64,000 nucleotides of DNA from Tenebrio molitor (Eukaryota > Arthropoda > Insecta > Coleoptera > Tenebrionidae): assembly GCF_963966145.1 (NCBI RefSeq), contig NC_091049.1:14384001-14448000 (forward strand). The letters run 5' to 3'. A model generated the notes under the pieces. The model saw only the letters and a list, made by a program, of their open reading frames with translations, was not told the origin of the DNA and ran no database searches. This document shows positions 11,286 through 20,124 of this stretch, in pieces. A program made the position numbers and the translations under genes. Numbering within the stretch: position 1 is the stretch's first letter; every line of letters starts with the position of its first letter.

Positions 11286-11933
11286 GTACACGTAACAAGA
11301 GCTGCATATTTGCGGTATAATCTTACAAATTCTGGATTGGTGACAGTAAAAGTTCGTTTTATGCCAGCTTTTGTGTCAGGAACGACCACTATTAATACAG
11401 AATGTTCATCCTTGATGTCATCGGTAGACATTTTGGTTAGTTCGTCTCTTCGCATGGCTCCTGATATTCCCATGATTAAAATGACCTAAAAAAGGGCAGA
11501 TTATACAGCAAATTGATCTGGTCTCGTGTCAATACCTTAGACTTTTTCGCCTGATAACCAACTGACTTTTTTTCAAAAAAGGTACCAATTTCAGAAACTT
11601 CGTAACACCAATGCCATGCCGTATGTTCAGCGTGAGCTTCAACATTATATTCAGCGTGAGCTTCAACATTGAATATGTGCTCCATAAAGTTGAACTTTTC
11701 ACAGTTTTTGATTTTTTCATTAAATAAGCCAAAACAACATTCTCCGACACCGATTTCACATTATTTTTATTACACCGCTCTTTAAAGTCATTGTAACACT
11801 TATCGTACTGCCGTTTGGACTTTTCTGGTATTAAATTGGACACTGCACAATCTGCAATATTTTTTAACTCCGGGGAAGTAAACGGAACAAAAACGTTGTA
11901 ATTTTCTTGCAACATTTTTCCAATTTTTCTCAA
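11286..11933 (-). pseudogene. Crypton-type tyrosine recombinase, remnant 3
   Basis: The N-terminal domain (11933-11529: FTSPELKNIADCAVSNLIPE, KRQYDKCYNDFKERCN, KSSTLWSTYSMLKLTL) is followed by a decayed intron ending TTTTTTAG at about 11490. The catalytic start (11473 onward) reads MGISGAMRRDELTKM with the first Arg, then VVPDTKAGIKRTFTV. A short internal duplication (MLKLTLNI twice) is visible. At about 11290 the copy breaks off and its frame runs straight into the N-terminus of remnant 2, so the 80-residue frame 11231-11473 is a chimera. The HxxR and Tyr part is absent. Confidence 0.75.
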
Positions 11934-12070
11934 AATGAATTGTTTTATTTATGTCGTTTCCATAGCGACATGGCGACATGTAGGCCGACTTTATTTTTAT
12001 TGACAGTGAAGGAAATTTTATAATTACAAATTTTCGGGTTGCATACAAAATGTTGTGTACACCTTGGCTA

Positions 12071-12163
12071 CGAAATCCTTTGACGACCTCGAGATTGTCT
12101 TGTCTCGGCCGCAAAACGGCCTTGACGACAATTTTTCTCTCGGTTCGTCAAAGTAGGATTTCT
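12071..12163. repeat. Short hairpin MITE-like repeat
   Basis: Arms of about 16-18 bp (CGAAATCCTTTGACGA and TCGTCAAAGTAGGATTTC) face each other across a 55-bp centre that itself has a small palindrome, CGGCCGCAAAACGGCC. No target duplication could be defined. Confidence 0.55.
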
Positions 12164-12273
12164 CAGCCTTGCTATACAAATAACAATTTTGCTCCTAGCA
12201 TAAAAAAATGTATGTTGCCTTAGTAACATCGATTTTTTTTTAGTTACAAAAACGTATATTTCAGCTTTCAAAA

Positions 12274-12510
12274 TTGGTATTAAAAATGGCATATTTTAAG
12301 ACGGCTGGAGAAAAAATAAATTTTATAACGAACAAAAACAAGTCAAAAACTGTGTTAGTAAGTACTTTTTTATACATACTGTCATTTAGACAATTGAAAG
12401 GGCTATCAGAACCAAAAAAAAAAAAAATAAGTGGGTTTCCATTTAAAAAAAGTATCGATGACGTCATCACTCGAAAACAAATGACTGCTTGGAATTTTCT
12501 TTGGTACTAA
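12274..12510 (+). CDS. Unrecognised 78-residue frame in the right arm of the TIR shell
   Basis: A lysine-rich open frame with no domain I can name (MAYFKTAGEKINF...). Part of it (about 12318-12400) is repeated at 16558-16640, so it is repeat-derived, perhaps the subterminal part of a Tc1-like element. Coding status is doubtful. Confidence 0.25.
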   Translation: MVLKMAYFKTAGEKINFITNKNKSKTVLVSTFLYILSFRQLKGLSEPKKKKISGFPFKKSIDDVITRKQMTAWNFLWY

Positions 12511-12622
12511 AACATGTATTTTTATAAACTAAAATTGACCTGTCCAAAACATTTTTTGAAAAAAATTTTGTTTAATTTTTAAGGAATTTTCTCCATACTT
12601 TTGCCGCTCACTGTATAACAGA

Positions 12623-13069
12623 TCGTCCCACCTATAAATTAATTATACAGTTTAAGATTTAATCGAATACAAATTCATTGTTCTCACATTGAAGATGTCC
12701 ACCAATCTGTTAATAATCGCATCGTTACTTAGATCGGGCCTATTTCGTTTAAAATGTGTGTAGCACTTCAACACACTACGTTTTGTCTCGAAAGACATAA
12801 CTTTTGGCATTATGCACTTTTAGTAAACCGTTTAAATTATTACTTTCTGTTGTCTAATTTAAAATAAATTAGAAAAACGTCAAAATGACATTTATTGATA
12901 ACTTTTTGTTTTCGAATCATCTTGCAACATAGCATTTCAAATTTAGTTAAAAAAGGTTTACAACCAAAATGAAATGAAATATAACTTCCACTTTCCTCAG
13001 AATTTTCAATTTAACAAAATTAAAGCATAGCAACCTATTGTTTTTTTTTTAAAGATGGAATAGATTATA
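12623..13069. other. Spacer with one possible transposase N-terminus
   Basis: Between the Helitron 5' end and the next TIR element. On the minus strand a small frame from ATG at 12810 to about 12656 (MPKVMSFETKRSVLKCYTHF...) could be the helix-turn-helix start of a DDE transposase. It is too short to assign. Nothing else is seen. Confidence 0.3.
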
Positions 13070-13635
13070 CAGGCTGTCCCAGAACTCGCGGATCAAATTG
13101 AAACTGTATATTCCTTGATGGTAATGAAGGTAAAAAACGTTTAGAAAAATATTCAGGGTGCAACAGCTTTTTAGTTATGAATTAATCAAATTGACCAATA
13201 GAGCTCGATCTAATTTTCTCTTTATGAGAAAATTGATTACCTTCCCTAAATTGCCAAGCAACGTATAATTCGGTGAATAATAAAATTATTTTCAATATTT
13301 GTCTGGTCAACTTGTCGAAACAGACGTCAAAAGTGACAGCTACTTTTGAAATAACCAAAAATGGGAAATTTCGCCAAAGGTAGTGAACAAATGTATAGAA
13401 TCTAAATCAGGGAACGCAAGAAGTTTCTTCTTCCGGCAATGAATGAAATATGGTTTGTTATGAGTGAAAATTTCCAGAGGAATTGTAACCTTGAGGGGTA
13501 TAGGAAATTGACGGGAGGGATATGATGAATTGAACCTTTGTTGATGGAAGGTAAAATGGCGACGTAGCGCCAAGTGAGTAATACATATTACTTAAGAATC
13601 TTAGTAAAAAGTGAAATATACGGGTATACGGTATA

Positions 13636-14632
13636 CAGGCTGTTTGATGAAAAACGCCTCAACCCATAACTTTGTTATTTATTACCCGATTTCAATGAAC
13701 AAAAAAATCAAAGATATGGTTTTTCAAGCGCTACAAAACAGTCATAAAATATTTTTTTTTGGGCGTAATCTTCAATAGCTAACGATAGTCAACTTTTTTT
13801 TTTAAATGGACACATGTAGTTTTTTAGGCTTTGTCTGGTAAGGTTTTTTTTTCTGGATCTAATGATGTATTGAAAGTTATCATTTGGTTCATAGCTAACT
13901 GAAAAAAAATAAAACATTTTTTTGTGGTTCAGCTTATTATAAAATTTTTAAGAGTGCCGTGAAAAACAATCGGAATACAAAGTACGATAAATGTCATCTA
14001 AACGTCAGCTTAGAAGTTTTCATCTGCTTTTTTAAACTTTTTTTATTTAAGTATAAAATAACATTGTCAATCATGCAGGATAGCAGTCATTTGACTATTA
14101 TTTTATGTTCGAGTGTAATAAAAATCGTAATTAGTCAAAAACAAAAAGTTAATAGAAAAAATAATAATAATTAAAAAAATTTTTTTTAAATTATTATTTA
14201 TGTTTTCCAAGAAAATAATAATAAAACTCTTCAAGATTGCACCTGAAAATTTTCAAACTCACACTTGACATTTGTTGCTATTTGTATTCCAATTGTTTTT
14301 CACGGCACACTTGAAAATTTCATAATAAACTGAACCACAATTAAAAATTGTTTTATTTTTTTTTTTCAGTCAGCTATGAACCAAACGATAATTTTTAATA
14401 CATCGTTAGATTCAGAAAAAAAAACTTTATCAGACTGAGCCTAAAAAACTACATGTGTCCATTAAAAAAAAAAAAGTTGACTATCGTAAGCGACTGAAAA
14501 TAACGCCAAAAAAAATTATTTTATGGCTGCATCGTAGCGCATGAAAAACCATATCTTCGGTTTTTTTGTTCATTGAAATCGGATAATAAATAAAAAAGTT
14601 ATGGGTTGAGGCGTTTTTTATCAAACAGCCTG
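13636..14632. mobile_element. Foldback element with ~345-bp inverted repeats
   Basis: The first ~345 bp (CAGGCTGTTTGATGAAAAAC...) and last ~345 bp are inverted copies with scattered mismatches, around a ~300-bp AT-rich centre. TA flanks both ends (13634-13635 and 14633-14634), suggesting mobilisation by a Tc1/mariner transposase. No coding capacity is seen. Confidence 0.85.
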
Positions 14633-14990
14633 TATACGGGTCTGTGAAGTGAATCGGAATCACAAGAAATTTATCCTGACTCCTGTGCATACTCTCTGCA
14701 TCTCCAACGTATTAGCGCAGCTATGCACGAGCGGGACTTTTCATCGTCGAAATGAAAGAAAAGACTTTTAGGAACATTCTTGACATTGCAAAAAAAGCTG
14801 GAGTTACACGTAGGTTTTGAACAACAGATCAAGCATAGTGGCAGTTCTGAAAGAAAGAAGACAAAACTGGATTGAACTAACCTATTTATTTTAGCATCAT
14901 TATTAGTAAAAATTTAAGGTCAAATTTTATAACTAAATGATGTAGAATGCAACAAATGAAATAAGAAACATGCAAAATAAAAAGAATAAT

Positions 14991-15445
14991 TTATAACAAG
15001 TGTTCAAAATGACCACCTTTCATCTGAAGGAATAGGCGAGCTCGTTTTATTAAATTTTCCCTTGCCAGTCTAAGCATATTAGGAATAACAGTAGCCACTG
15101 TTTTGTGAATTTGGTCATTTAGTTCTTCTAAAATATTGATAGGTTCGCGGTAAATATAGTTCTTCAAATATACTTCTTCTACCGTCGTCATCAAAGGACT
15201 GAAAGGCAGCATCTTCAGTCTCTGGCGTTCTAACTTCTCGCGGGGGACCACCAATTGCTTGTCAGGTAGGCACCAAGGACCCAGTGTCTCGAGCACGGTA
15301 CACCAACCATAGAAATACGTTATAATTTGGATGTGGCAAAGGGTCGTGGAAAACGTATTGCATATTCCCTTGCATCCTCACTTGCATTGCGCCGGCACTC
15401 TCCATAAATTATGAGCATTTCGGTATACTCTGCAGCTGTATACAT
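14991..15445 (-). pseudogene. Mariner-like transposase, internally deleted
   Basis: The minus strand opens with MYTAAEYTEMLIIYGECRRN at 15445, the N-terminal helix-turn-helix region (DUF4817-like) of an insect mariner-related transposase, followed by EYAIRFPRP. After a frame change it runs into a C-terminus, INILEELNDQIHKTVATVIP...KGGHFEHLL (stop at 14991), typical of the same family. The DDE catalytic core between them is gone, so about 150 codons remain of a protein normally well over 300. Confidence 0.75.
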
Positions 15446-15527
15446 GATTTCAATACGAAGTTTGACAATTTCGAATCAAATTAAAACTTGACGTTGTCAA
15501 AATATTTACAGTTGCCCAAACATTAAA

Positions 15528-16260
15528 GAGTTTGCGGTAGCGCATTTTTCGTTATAAAAATTGTCGTTATGTTTTATAACGTCAAACTCATACAGAATTT
15601 ATACCGTATACCGAATTTCCTTACACTATTTCGAGAAAATAGGGGAGCCAATCCGAAAATATTCCATTATGAAAAAGTGACAGTATACCCAATTTCATAT
15701 TAATGTCAAATATTTTCATAGTTTTGTTAATAAAAAATATTGTGCAAGATGCAGAATTGTTCGAAAATAATAACAGGAGTCTTAAAAAACATACCAAGTA
15801 TTCCCGAACAAAGAAGATGCTGTACGATCTGTGTCAGATAAGTGAATTTTGGTTTAAAGTAGGTAGATGTTCTAAGTTTGATACTTTGTAGGTAGATCCA
15901 GCATTTGCACAGTCATTGTTATTTCATGCACAATGTACTGGAAATGGTATTGAAGTCACCGTGTCTCACATTGAGCAACGAAATTTTGAACGCAAAGACA
16001 CATCTGTAGTCAGTGAATAGAGTCGTTTCCTTTCCTCAAGAGCCCTTTGTACCACAATAATATATATAAAATAAAATAATTTCCGTCATCTTGTTCGATT
16101 TGACATTCTGTCATTCTAAGAATCTGTCATCAACTGTTATCTTATACGTTATTAATTTTTTTGTTGTTAACCGCACATCTGTTTCCTGCAATTTACATTA
16201 TATTTTGTTATACGGTAAAATTCTCGTATAACGTAACAGAAAATGCGCTACCGCAAACTC
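15528..16260. mobile_element. Non-autonomous TIR element (733 bp)
   Basis: The ends GAGTTTGCGGTAGCGCATTT and its reverse complement (16241-16260) form about 20-bp TIRs, with partly matching sequence further in. There is no clear target duplication and the superfamily is not assigned. A 62-residue frame (15703-15891) has no recognised domain. Confidence 0.6.
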
Positions 16261-16557
16261 CCTATTTACTTGAAATTCCATACCATTCTTACTAGAATTA
16301 TGTTGCTAGGCAATTCAAACCGTTGGTTATAGTTACGTGAAATTCAAATTCAAAAAATCAGTTATACCCTGTCCTTTTTTTTAAACGCTATTGCTTTCAG
16401 TTATCACCAAGGAAAACGCACTGTAAGTTCGATCCGCGAGTTCTGGGACACCCTGTATATTCAAAATTTTAAATAACATCAAAATAAAATAAATAAATAA
16501 CATTTTCGGCGAGATCTGTTGCTATGGAAAGAAGAAAATTCAAAATAAACAAAGTTT

Positions 16558-16640
16558 TATAATTTTATAACGAACAAAAACAAGTCAAAAACTGTCTTAG
16601 TAAGTACTTTTTTATACATACTGTCATTTAGACAATTAAA
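16558..16640 (+). repeat. Second copy of the 12318-12400 segment
   Basis: About 80 bp (ATTTTATAACGAACAAAAAC...) nearly identical to 12318-12400. It ends just where the LINE fragment at 16641 starts. This is probably a truncated relic of the element family forming the shell at 6018-12613. Confidence 0.65.
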
Positions 16641-17161
16641 ACTTTAACAAATGCGAAATCTTTTGCCGTTCTGGAGACACAGATTTAAAAGTCATAAAGG
16701 AATTTCAAAATTTAGCACCAGGCATTAAAATCTGTGACCGAGAAGGTTTATCTCTTTTAGGCTCTCCAATCTTTGACCAAGGTTTCAAAAACACTGTCGA
16801 AATAACTATAATTACAGTTGAAAATCTTTTAAACAAAGCTGAACTCCTTAACAGACACGTGGCTTATACTTTAATCAAAAACTGTCTTTTCATACCAAAA
16901 TTTAATTTTTTATTAAGAACAACTACATTTTGGAAATTTTCTAATTATGTTAATTCAATTGATTCTTCTTTAAAGTCTTGTTTAGAGAGAATACTTAATT
17001 TACGTTTAACTGATTTACAATGGCGTCAGTCAACTTTACCGATTAGATTTGGTGGTCTGGGAATTCGTCGCATTTCCGATATTAGCCTCCCTGCTTTCCT
17101 ATCTTCAATTAATGGGGTTAAAAAGCTTGTTTCTTTATTAATAAATTCACATTCAGCATAA
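16641..17161 (+). pseudogene. LINE polyprotein fragment, post-RT region (LINE-A, first piece)
   Basis: The frame from 16650 reads KCEIFCRSGDTD, then SLLGSPIFDQG, and (16859-17161) LTDLQWRQSTLPIRFGGLGI. This is the segment after the reverse-transcriptase palm in a group of insect and invertebrate non-LTR elements (pattern WxQ-LPxxFGGLGIR). The RT core upstream is missing. The continuation of the same protein is at 18456-18774. The clade is not assigned. Confidence 0.65.
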
Positions 17162-17179
17162 CAGACCAGACATTATTAT

Positions 17180-17871
17180 TTTTTTCTAACACTAATATCT
17201 TATACTGTTTCCATGGTGCATTTGAGCTCACAGCTTATGTTTCCCATAAAATACGCTTTTCTCTATAAGACACGTCGTCAATAGCAACGTATCTTATAGA
17301 GTCATAAAATACGCTCACACATATTATTCAAGTAACATTTTATTCATCATTTTTACAGTAATTATCACAAAAGTGAAAAGTACAATTATTGAATTGGAAC
17401 TGCCATATTAGCTTCGTGCTCTTGTTCTTCATCTTCTTCTTCAACTTCTGCTGTTTCATCCAATGCAAGTGCCCGGCCATCGAAAACTGGCAATCTTTAC
17501 ATTTTCTTCAAATGATTCTTGCCGTAGTGTGAATTAACTTTTAATGAAGTTCTACACACTTACCCCATATCAAGAAAAGCCAAAATGACATCTTCTGTTA
17601 CCTCCGTGATTCCGATTGTTCCGGCCTTGAAACGAAACATACACCTTTTCGTATGCACTTTAAGACTTCATTGGTAACAAGTTGCCCCTTTTTTCTTATT
17701 TCTTCTGGAACGTTTTGGCACATTTCAACGATGAAAATAGTTTTTTTCCAAATTTGTTGATATTATTACCATAGTACCCACGGCAACCTCCGCATTTTGT
17801 GAATTGTGACGCGCCTCGAATAATTTCTGAATTTATTAAAATTTCTGATAAGATGTTAGTGTTAGAAAAAA
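17180..17871. mobile_element. TIR element (~690 bp) inserted in LINE-A
   Basis: Imperfect inverted ends (TTCTAACACTAATATCTTAT versus reverse of ATAAGATGTTAGTGTTAGAA), about 25 bp. On the minus strand the interior has coding-like stretches, for example an acidic run near 17395-17490 and a frame with KKGQLVTNEVLKCIRK near 17690. They suggest a decayed gene I cannot name. Confidence 0.5.
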
Positions 17872-17876
17872 TCTTG

Positions 17877-17996
17877 AAGACAACGCGTGTTTTATAGTTT
17901 AAAAATCTCGATCTATTAAATCCTCGCTCCCTGCTGTCGCTCTGATTTAAACTACGATCTCGATTTTTAAATCGTCTATAAAACCCTTGTTGTCTT
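17877..17996. repeat. 120-bp foldback MITE
   Basis: The arms AAGACAAC...TTATAG...AATCTCGATC and their reverse complement meet across a ~15-bp loop. The stem is nearly the full length of the repeat. No coding. Confidence 0.65.
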
Positions 17997-18000
17997 AATA

Positions 18001-18455
18001 GCTATAAATAAACAACAAAAGCAAGCATATCTTTTAGATATAGCTGTTCCAAATTCACACAATATAACACAGACATATAATACAAAAATTAATAAATATT
18101 TAGAACTCTCCGTTGCTATGAGAAATCTTTGGTGTTTAGAAAAAATTTCGATTTTACCATTTATAATTTCAGAAACAGGAATAGTACCGCAATCTCTTTT
18201 TAAAAATTTAAAAATTTTGGACTTAGAGAACACATTGGTGGTTGAAATTCAAAAAGGTATATTATTATACTCATGTCACATCGTGAGGAAATTCCTTAAT
18301 ATTGACACAGAACATAAAACACAAAAAAGTCAAAATGTGGAGGCGAGACGCCGGTAATTATGTTGATAAGCACTGCACTATTACTTGATTGTATTATCCG
18401 TAATAGTGTATGTACTCCGGCAAAATTGCCGTGCCGCCGGGTGGAGGTGGGATAG
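18001..18455 (+). pseudogene. LINE C-terminal fragment with 3' UTR (LINE-B)
   Basis: A frame from 18001 reads KQAYLLDIAVPNSHNITQTY, then ISILPFIISETGIVPQSL and HIVRKFL (to about 18310). It is a conserved C-terminal module of insect non-LTR reverse-transcriptase proteins as I remember them. It is followed by a 3' UTR-like GC-rich piece (GTACTCCGGCAAAATTGCCG near 18412). The 5' part is absent, as expected of a 5'-truncated LINE insertion. It sits inside LINE-A. Confidence 0.6.
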
Positions 18456-18774
18456 TAAAAATTCAAAGGATAATGAGCTTATTATTCACCATTATGATGA
18501 AGCTTTAGCAGTCTGGGATGTAGAAAATGAGAACGAAAGACCAACAATCCCACAATTTCAGAAAAATTGGGACAATATTAATATCAAACGAATAATTGCC
18601 AATGACTTAATCTTTAATTCACCTAGAGACTTGGCTCGTTTTAGGGCTTTGCAATGCAGAGAATCAGGATCTTGGTTACATGCAATACCTTCTCCTAATA
18701 TTGGTACTCTTTTAGATAACACTTCCTTCCAAGTTTGTATTGGTTTAAGATTGGGTTGCAATCTTTGTACACCT
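18456..18774 (+). pseudogene. LINE polyprotein C-terminus (LINE-A, second piece)
   Basis: Reads HHYDEALAVWDVENENERP, QFQKNWDN, SGSWLHAIPSPNIGTLLDN and IGLRLGCNLCTP, the C-terminal part of the same protein type as 16641-17161. It breaks off at 18774, where the Gypsy-2 LTR begins. The expected next residues (a zinc-binding C/H motif) are not found after Gypsy-2, so that flank was deleted. Confidence 0.65.
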
Positions 18775-18915
18775 TGTAGCGACCTGTTAAAAGCCAGCCA
18801 CTGCAACCAACAATACATCCACAACCACCAATAGATCTATCGGCAGATTTCCCAACGATCGCCTAAAGATGGCATCACCAGCTACTGCCTACCAGCCGTA
18901 GACGATCCCAATGGA
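18775..18915 (+). repeat. Gypsy-2 5' LTR, part alignable with the 3' LTR
   Basis: About 135 bp match 22924-23057 (TGTAGCGACCTGTT...). The LTR continues further right, but its true end cannot be set because the 3' copy is cut short. Confidence 0.75.
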
Positions 18916-19164
18916 ACTTCCACCAGCATCAGCGATCGCCGATAGATGGCGACCCAAACCCTCGACTACCGCTTTGTGAGGCACCAGAAGGAATCATATT
19001 CCACCCAAGCATCACACCGGGCAGTTCAGCAGTTCAGTTCGACCAAATCAGTTCCGGTCTTAGTGAGTCAAGTGCAACGCAACAGTGGTGATCCCGACAC
19101 ACAGTGCTCCAGTAGTGATTCAGTAGTGTTTTCCAGTGCTTCAGTTGTGAGTCAGTGTACCCCA

Positions 19165-19290
19165 GTGCCCCCAGTGCTCAGTGCTCCCTAGTGTACCCAA
19201 GTACCCCCAGAAGTGCTCAGTGCTCCCTAGTGTACCCAAGTACCCCCAGCACTGCTCAGTGCTCCCAAGTGCCCCCAGTAGTGTCAGTCC
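19165..19290 (+). repeat. 39-bp tandem repeats in the Gypsy-2 leader/LTR
   Basis: About three copies of a unit holding TCAGTGCTCCCTAGTGTACC and AAGTACCCCCAG, at about 19178, 19217 and 19256, the last one diverged. They create the spurious open frames at 19155-19340. Confidence 0.8.
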
Positions 19291-19354
19291 AGTCTGCCAA
19301 CGTTCGCGAGTGTTGTGTGGTGATTACAAACTTCTGACCCCTGGACTGCGCACC

Positions 19355-20110
19355 ATGCCCAACAATGGCGAACCCACAGCTCCCGTGCAGATTGAGGCCC
19401 CTGCGCTCCGCAACCCTGAGGTAGACCGCGTCACAGTTCGAGTCCCACCATTTTGGAGTAACCAGCCCGCGCTTTGGTTTTCGCAACTTGAAAGCCAACT
19501 AGCACTAGCTAACGTCACGGCCGACACCATCAAGTTCCCCTACGTGGTCTCCTACCTTGACTTCCAGAACGCACAAGTCGTCCGCGACATTCTGCAAACA
19601 TCAGCTAGGACCGACAAGTACGAAGCACTCAAGACAGGCTTAATATCCCGCCTGTCGAGCTCCGAAGAGCAACGCATTCAACAACTTCTCCAACGAGAAG
19701 ACCTAGGGGATCGCAAGCCCTCTGAATTTTTACGGCACTTCCGAAGCCTTAGCGACAGTACCAGAGAACCTTCTGCGATCCCTGTGGACAAATCGCCTGC
19801 CGCACCAAACTCAGGTGATCTTGACCACACAGACAGACTCCACTCTCGACAAGCTCGCTGAACTCGCAGACAAGATCCACGAGATGTTGCCCACTGCGCT
19901 ACACATTGACGCCACTCAAATAGCGACAACAACCGACCTTAGCAAAGAACTCGCGCAACTACGTAAAGAAGTAGCTAAGCTCCGCAAAGCATACAACCGC
20001 CAGCAGCGCCGTAACCAATCACCAGCACCACAAGACAAACCAGAAAACACAATCTGCTGGTACCACAACCGCTTCAAGGGGAAAGCGACCAAATGCACCC
20101 AGCCTTGTTC
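19355..20110 (+). pseudogene. Gypsy-2 gag
   Basis: Starts MPNNGEPTAPVQ at 19355. The capsid homology includes VRVPPFWSNQPALWFSQLES, FPYVVSYLDFQNAQ and REDLGDRKPSEFLRHFRSL, typical of insect and worm Gypsy gag proteins without a classical CCHC knuckle in this part. A frameshift near 19770-19830 moves the reading to another frame (TLDKLAELADKIHEM to about 20110), which ends CWYHNRF...CTQPC, a zinc-binding-like CxxxH/C region before protease. Confidence 0.8.
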
Positions 20111-20124
20111 CTACCAAGCGGTAC

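Larger units (their letters stand above)
6018..12613. mobile_element. Tc1/mariner-type TIR shell, 6.6 kb, containing other elements
   Basis: Both ends begin CAGTGAGCGGCAAAAGTATG, and the inverted repeats match over about 44 bp (6018-6061 and 12570-12613) with two mismatches. TA flanks both ends (6016-6017 and 12614-12615), the Tc1/mariner target duplication. No transposase of this family is left inside. The interior is a Gypsy element (6064-9589), three Crypton-type recombinase remnants (about 9640-11933) and a short hairpin. The original was probably much smaller and was filled by later insertions, since the Gypsy LTR fragment sits only 2 bp inside the left TIR. Confidence 0.8.
890..12622 (-). 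mobile_element. Helitron (autonomous type), split by a 6.6-kb insertion
   Basis: A rolling-circle transposon read on the minus strand. Its 3' end is CTAG at 890-893, followed on the minus strand by T (889), with a hairpin just upstream, as Helitrons require. The RepHel gene lies at 978-5574. The 5' arm runs to 6017, where a TIR element is inserted (6018-12613, TA duplication). The last few bases of the 5' end resume at 12614-12622. There the minus strand starts with TC, preceded by A (12623), the expected A|TC insertion context. Without the insert the element is about 5.1 kb. I recognise the arrangement from arthropod Helitrons; the ends are inferred by eye. Confidence 0.85.
13070..16455. mobile_element. 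Mariner-like element, internally deleted and invaded
   Basis: The TIRs (left CAGGCTGTCCCAGAACTCGC, right CAGGGTGTCCCAGAACTCGC read inward) match over about 27 bp, and TA flanks both (13068-13069 and 16456-16457). Inside are a deleted transposase (14991-15445 minus), a foldback element (13636-14632) and a second TIR element (15528-16260). A related lone end occurs at 43232 (TGGGTGCCCCAAAATTCGCG). Confidence 0.75.

Noticed and set aside
19155..19337. Small Ser/Pro repeat protein
   Set aside because: Translation of the 39-bp tandem repeats in the Gypsy-2 leader.
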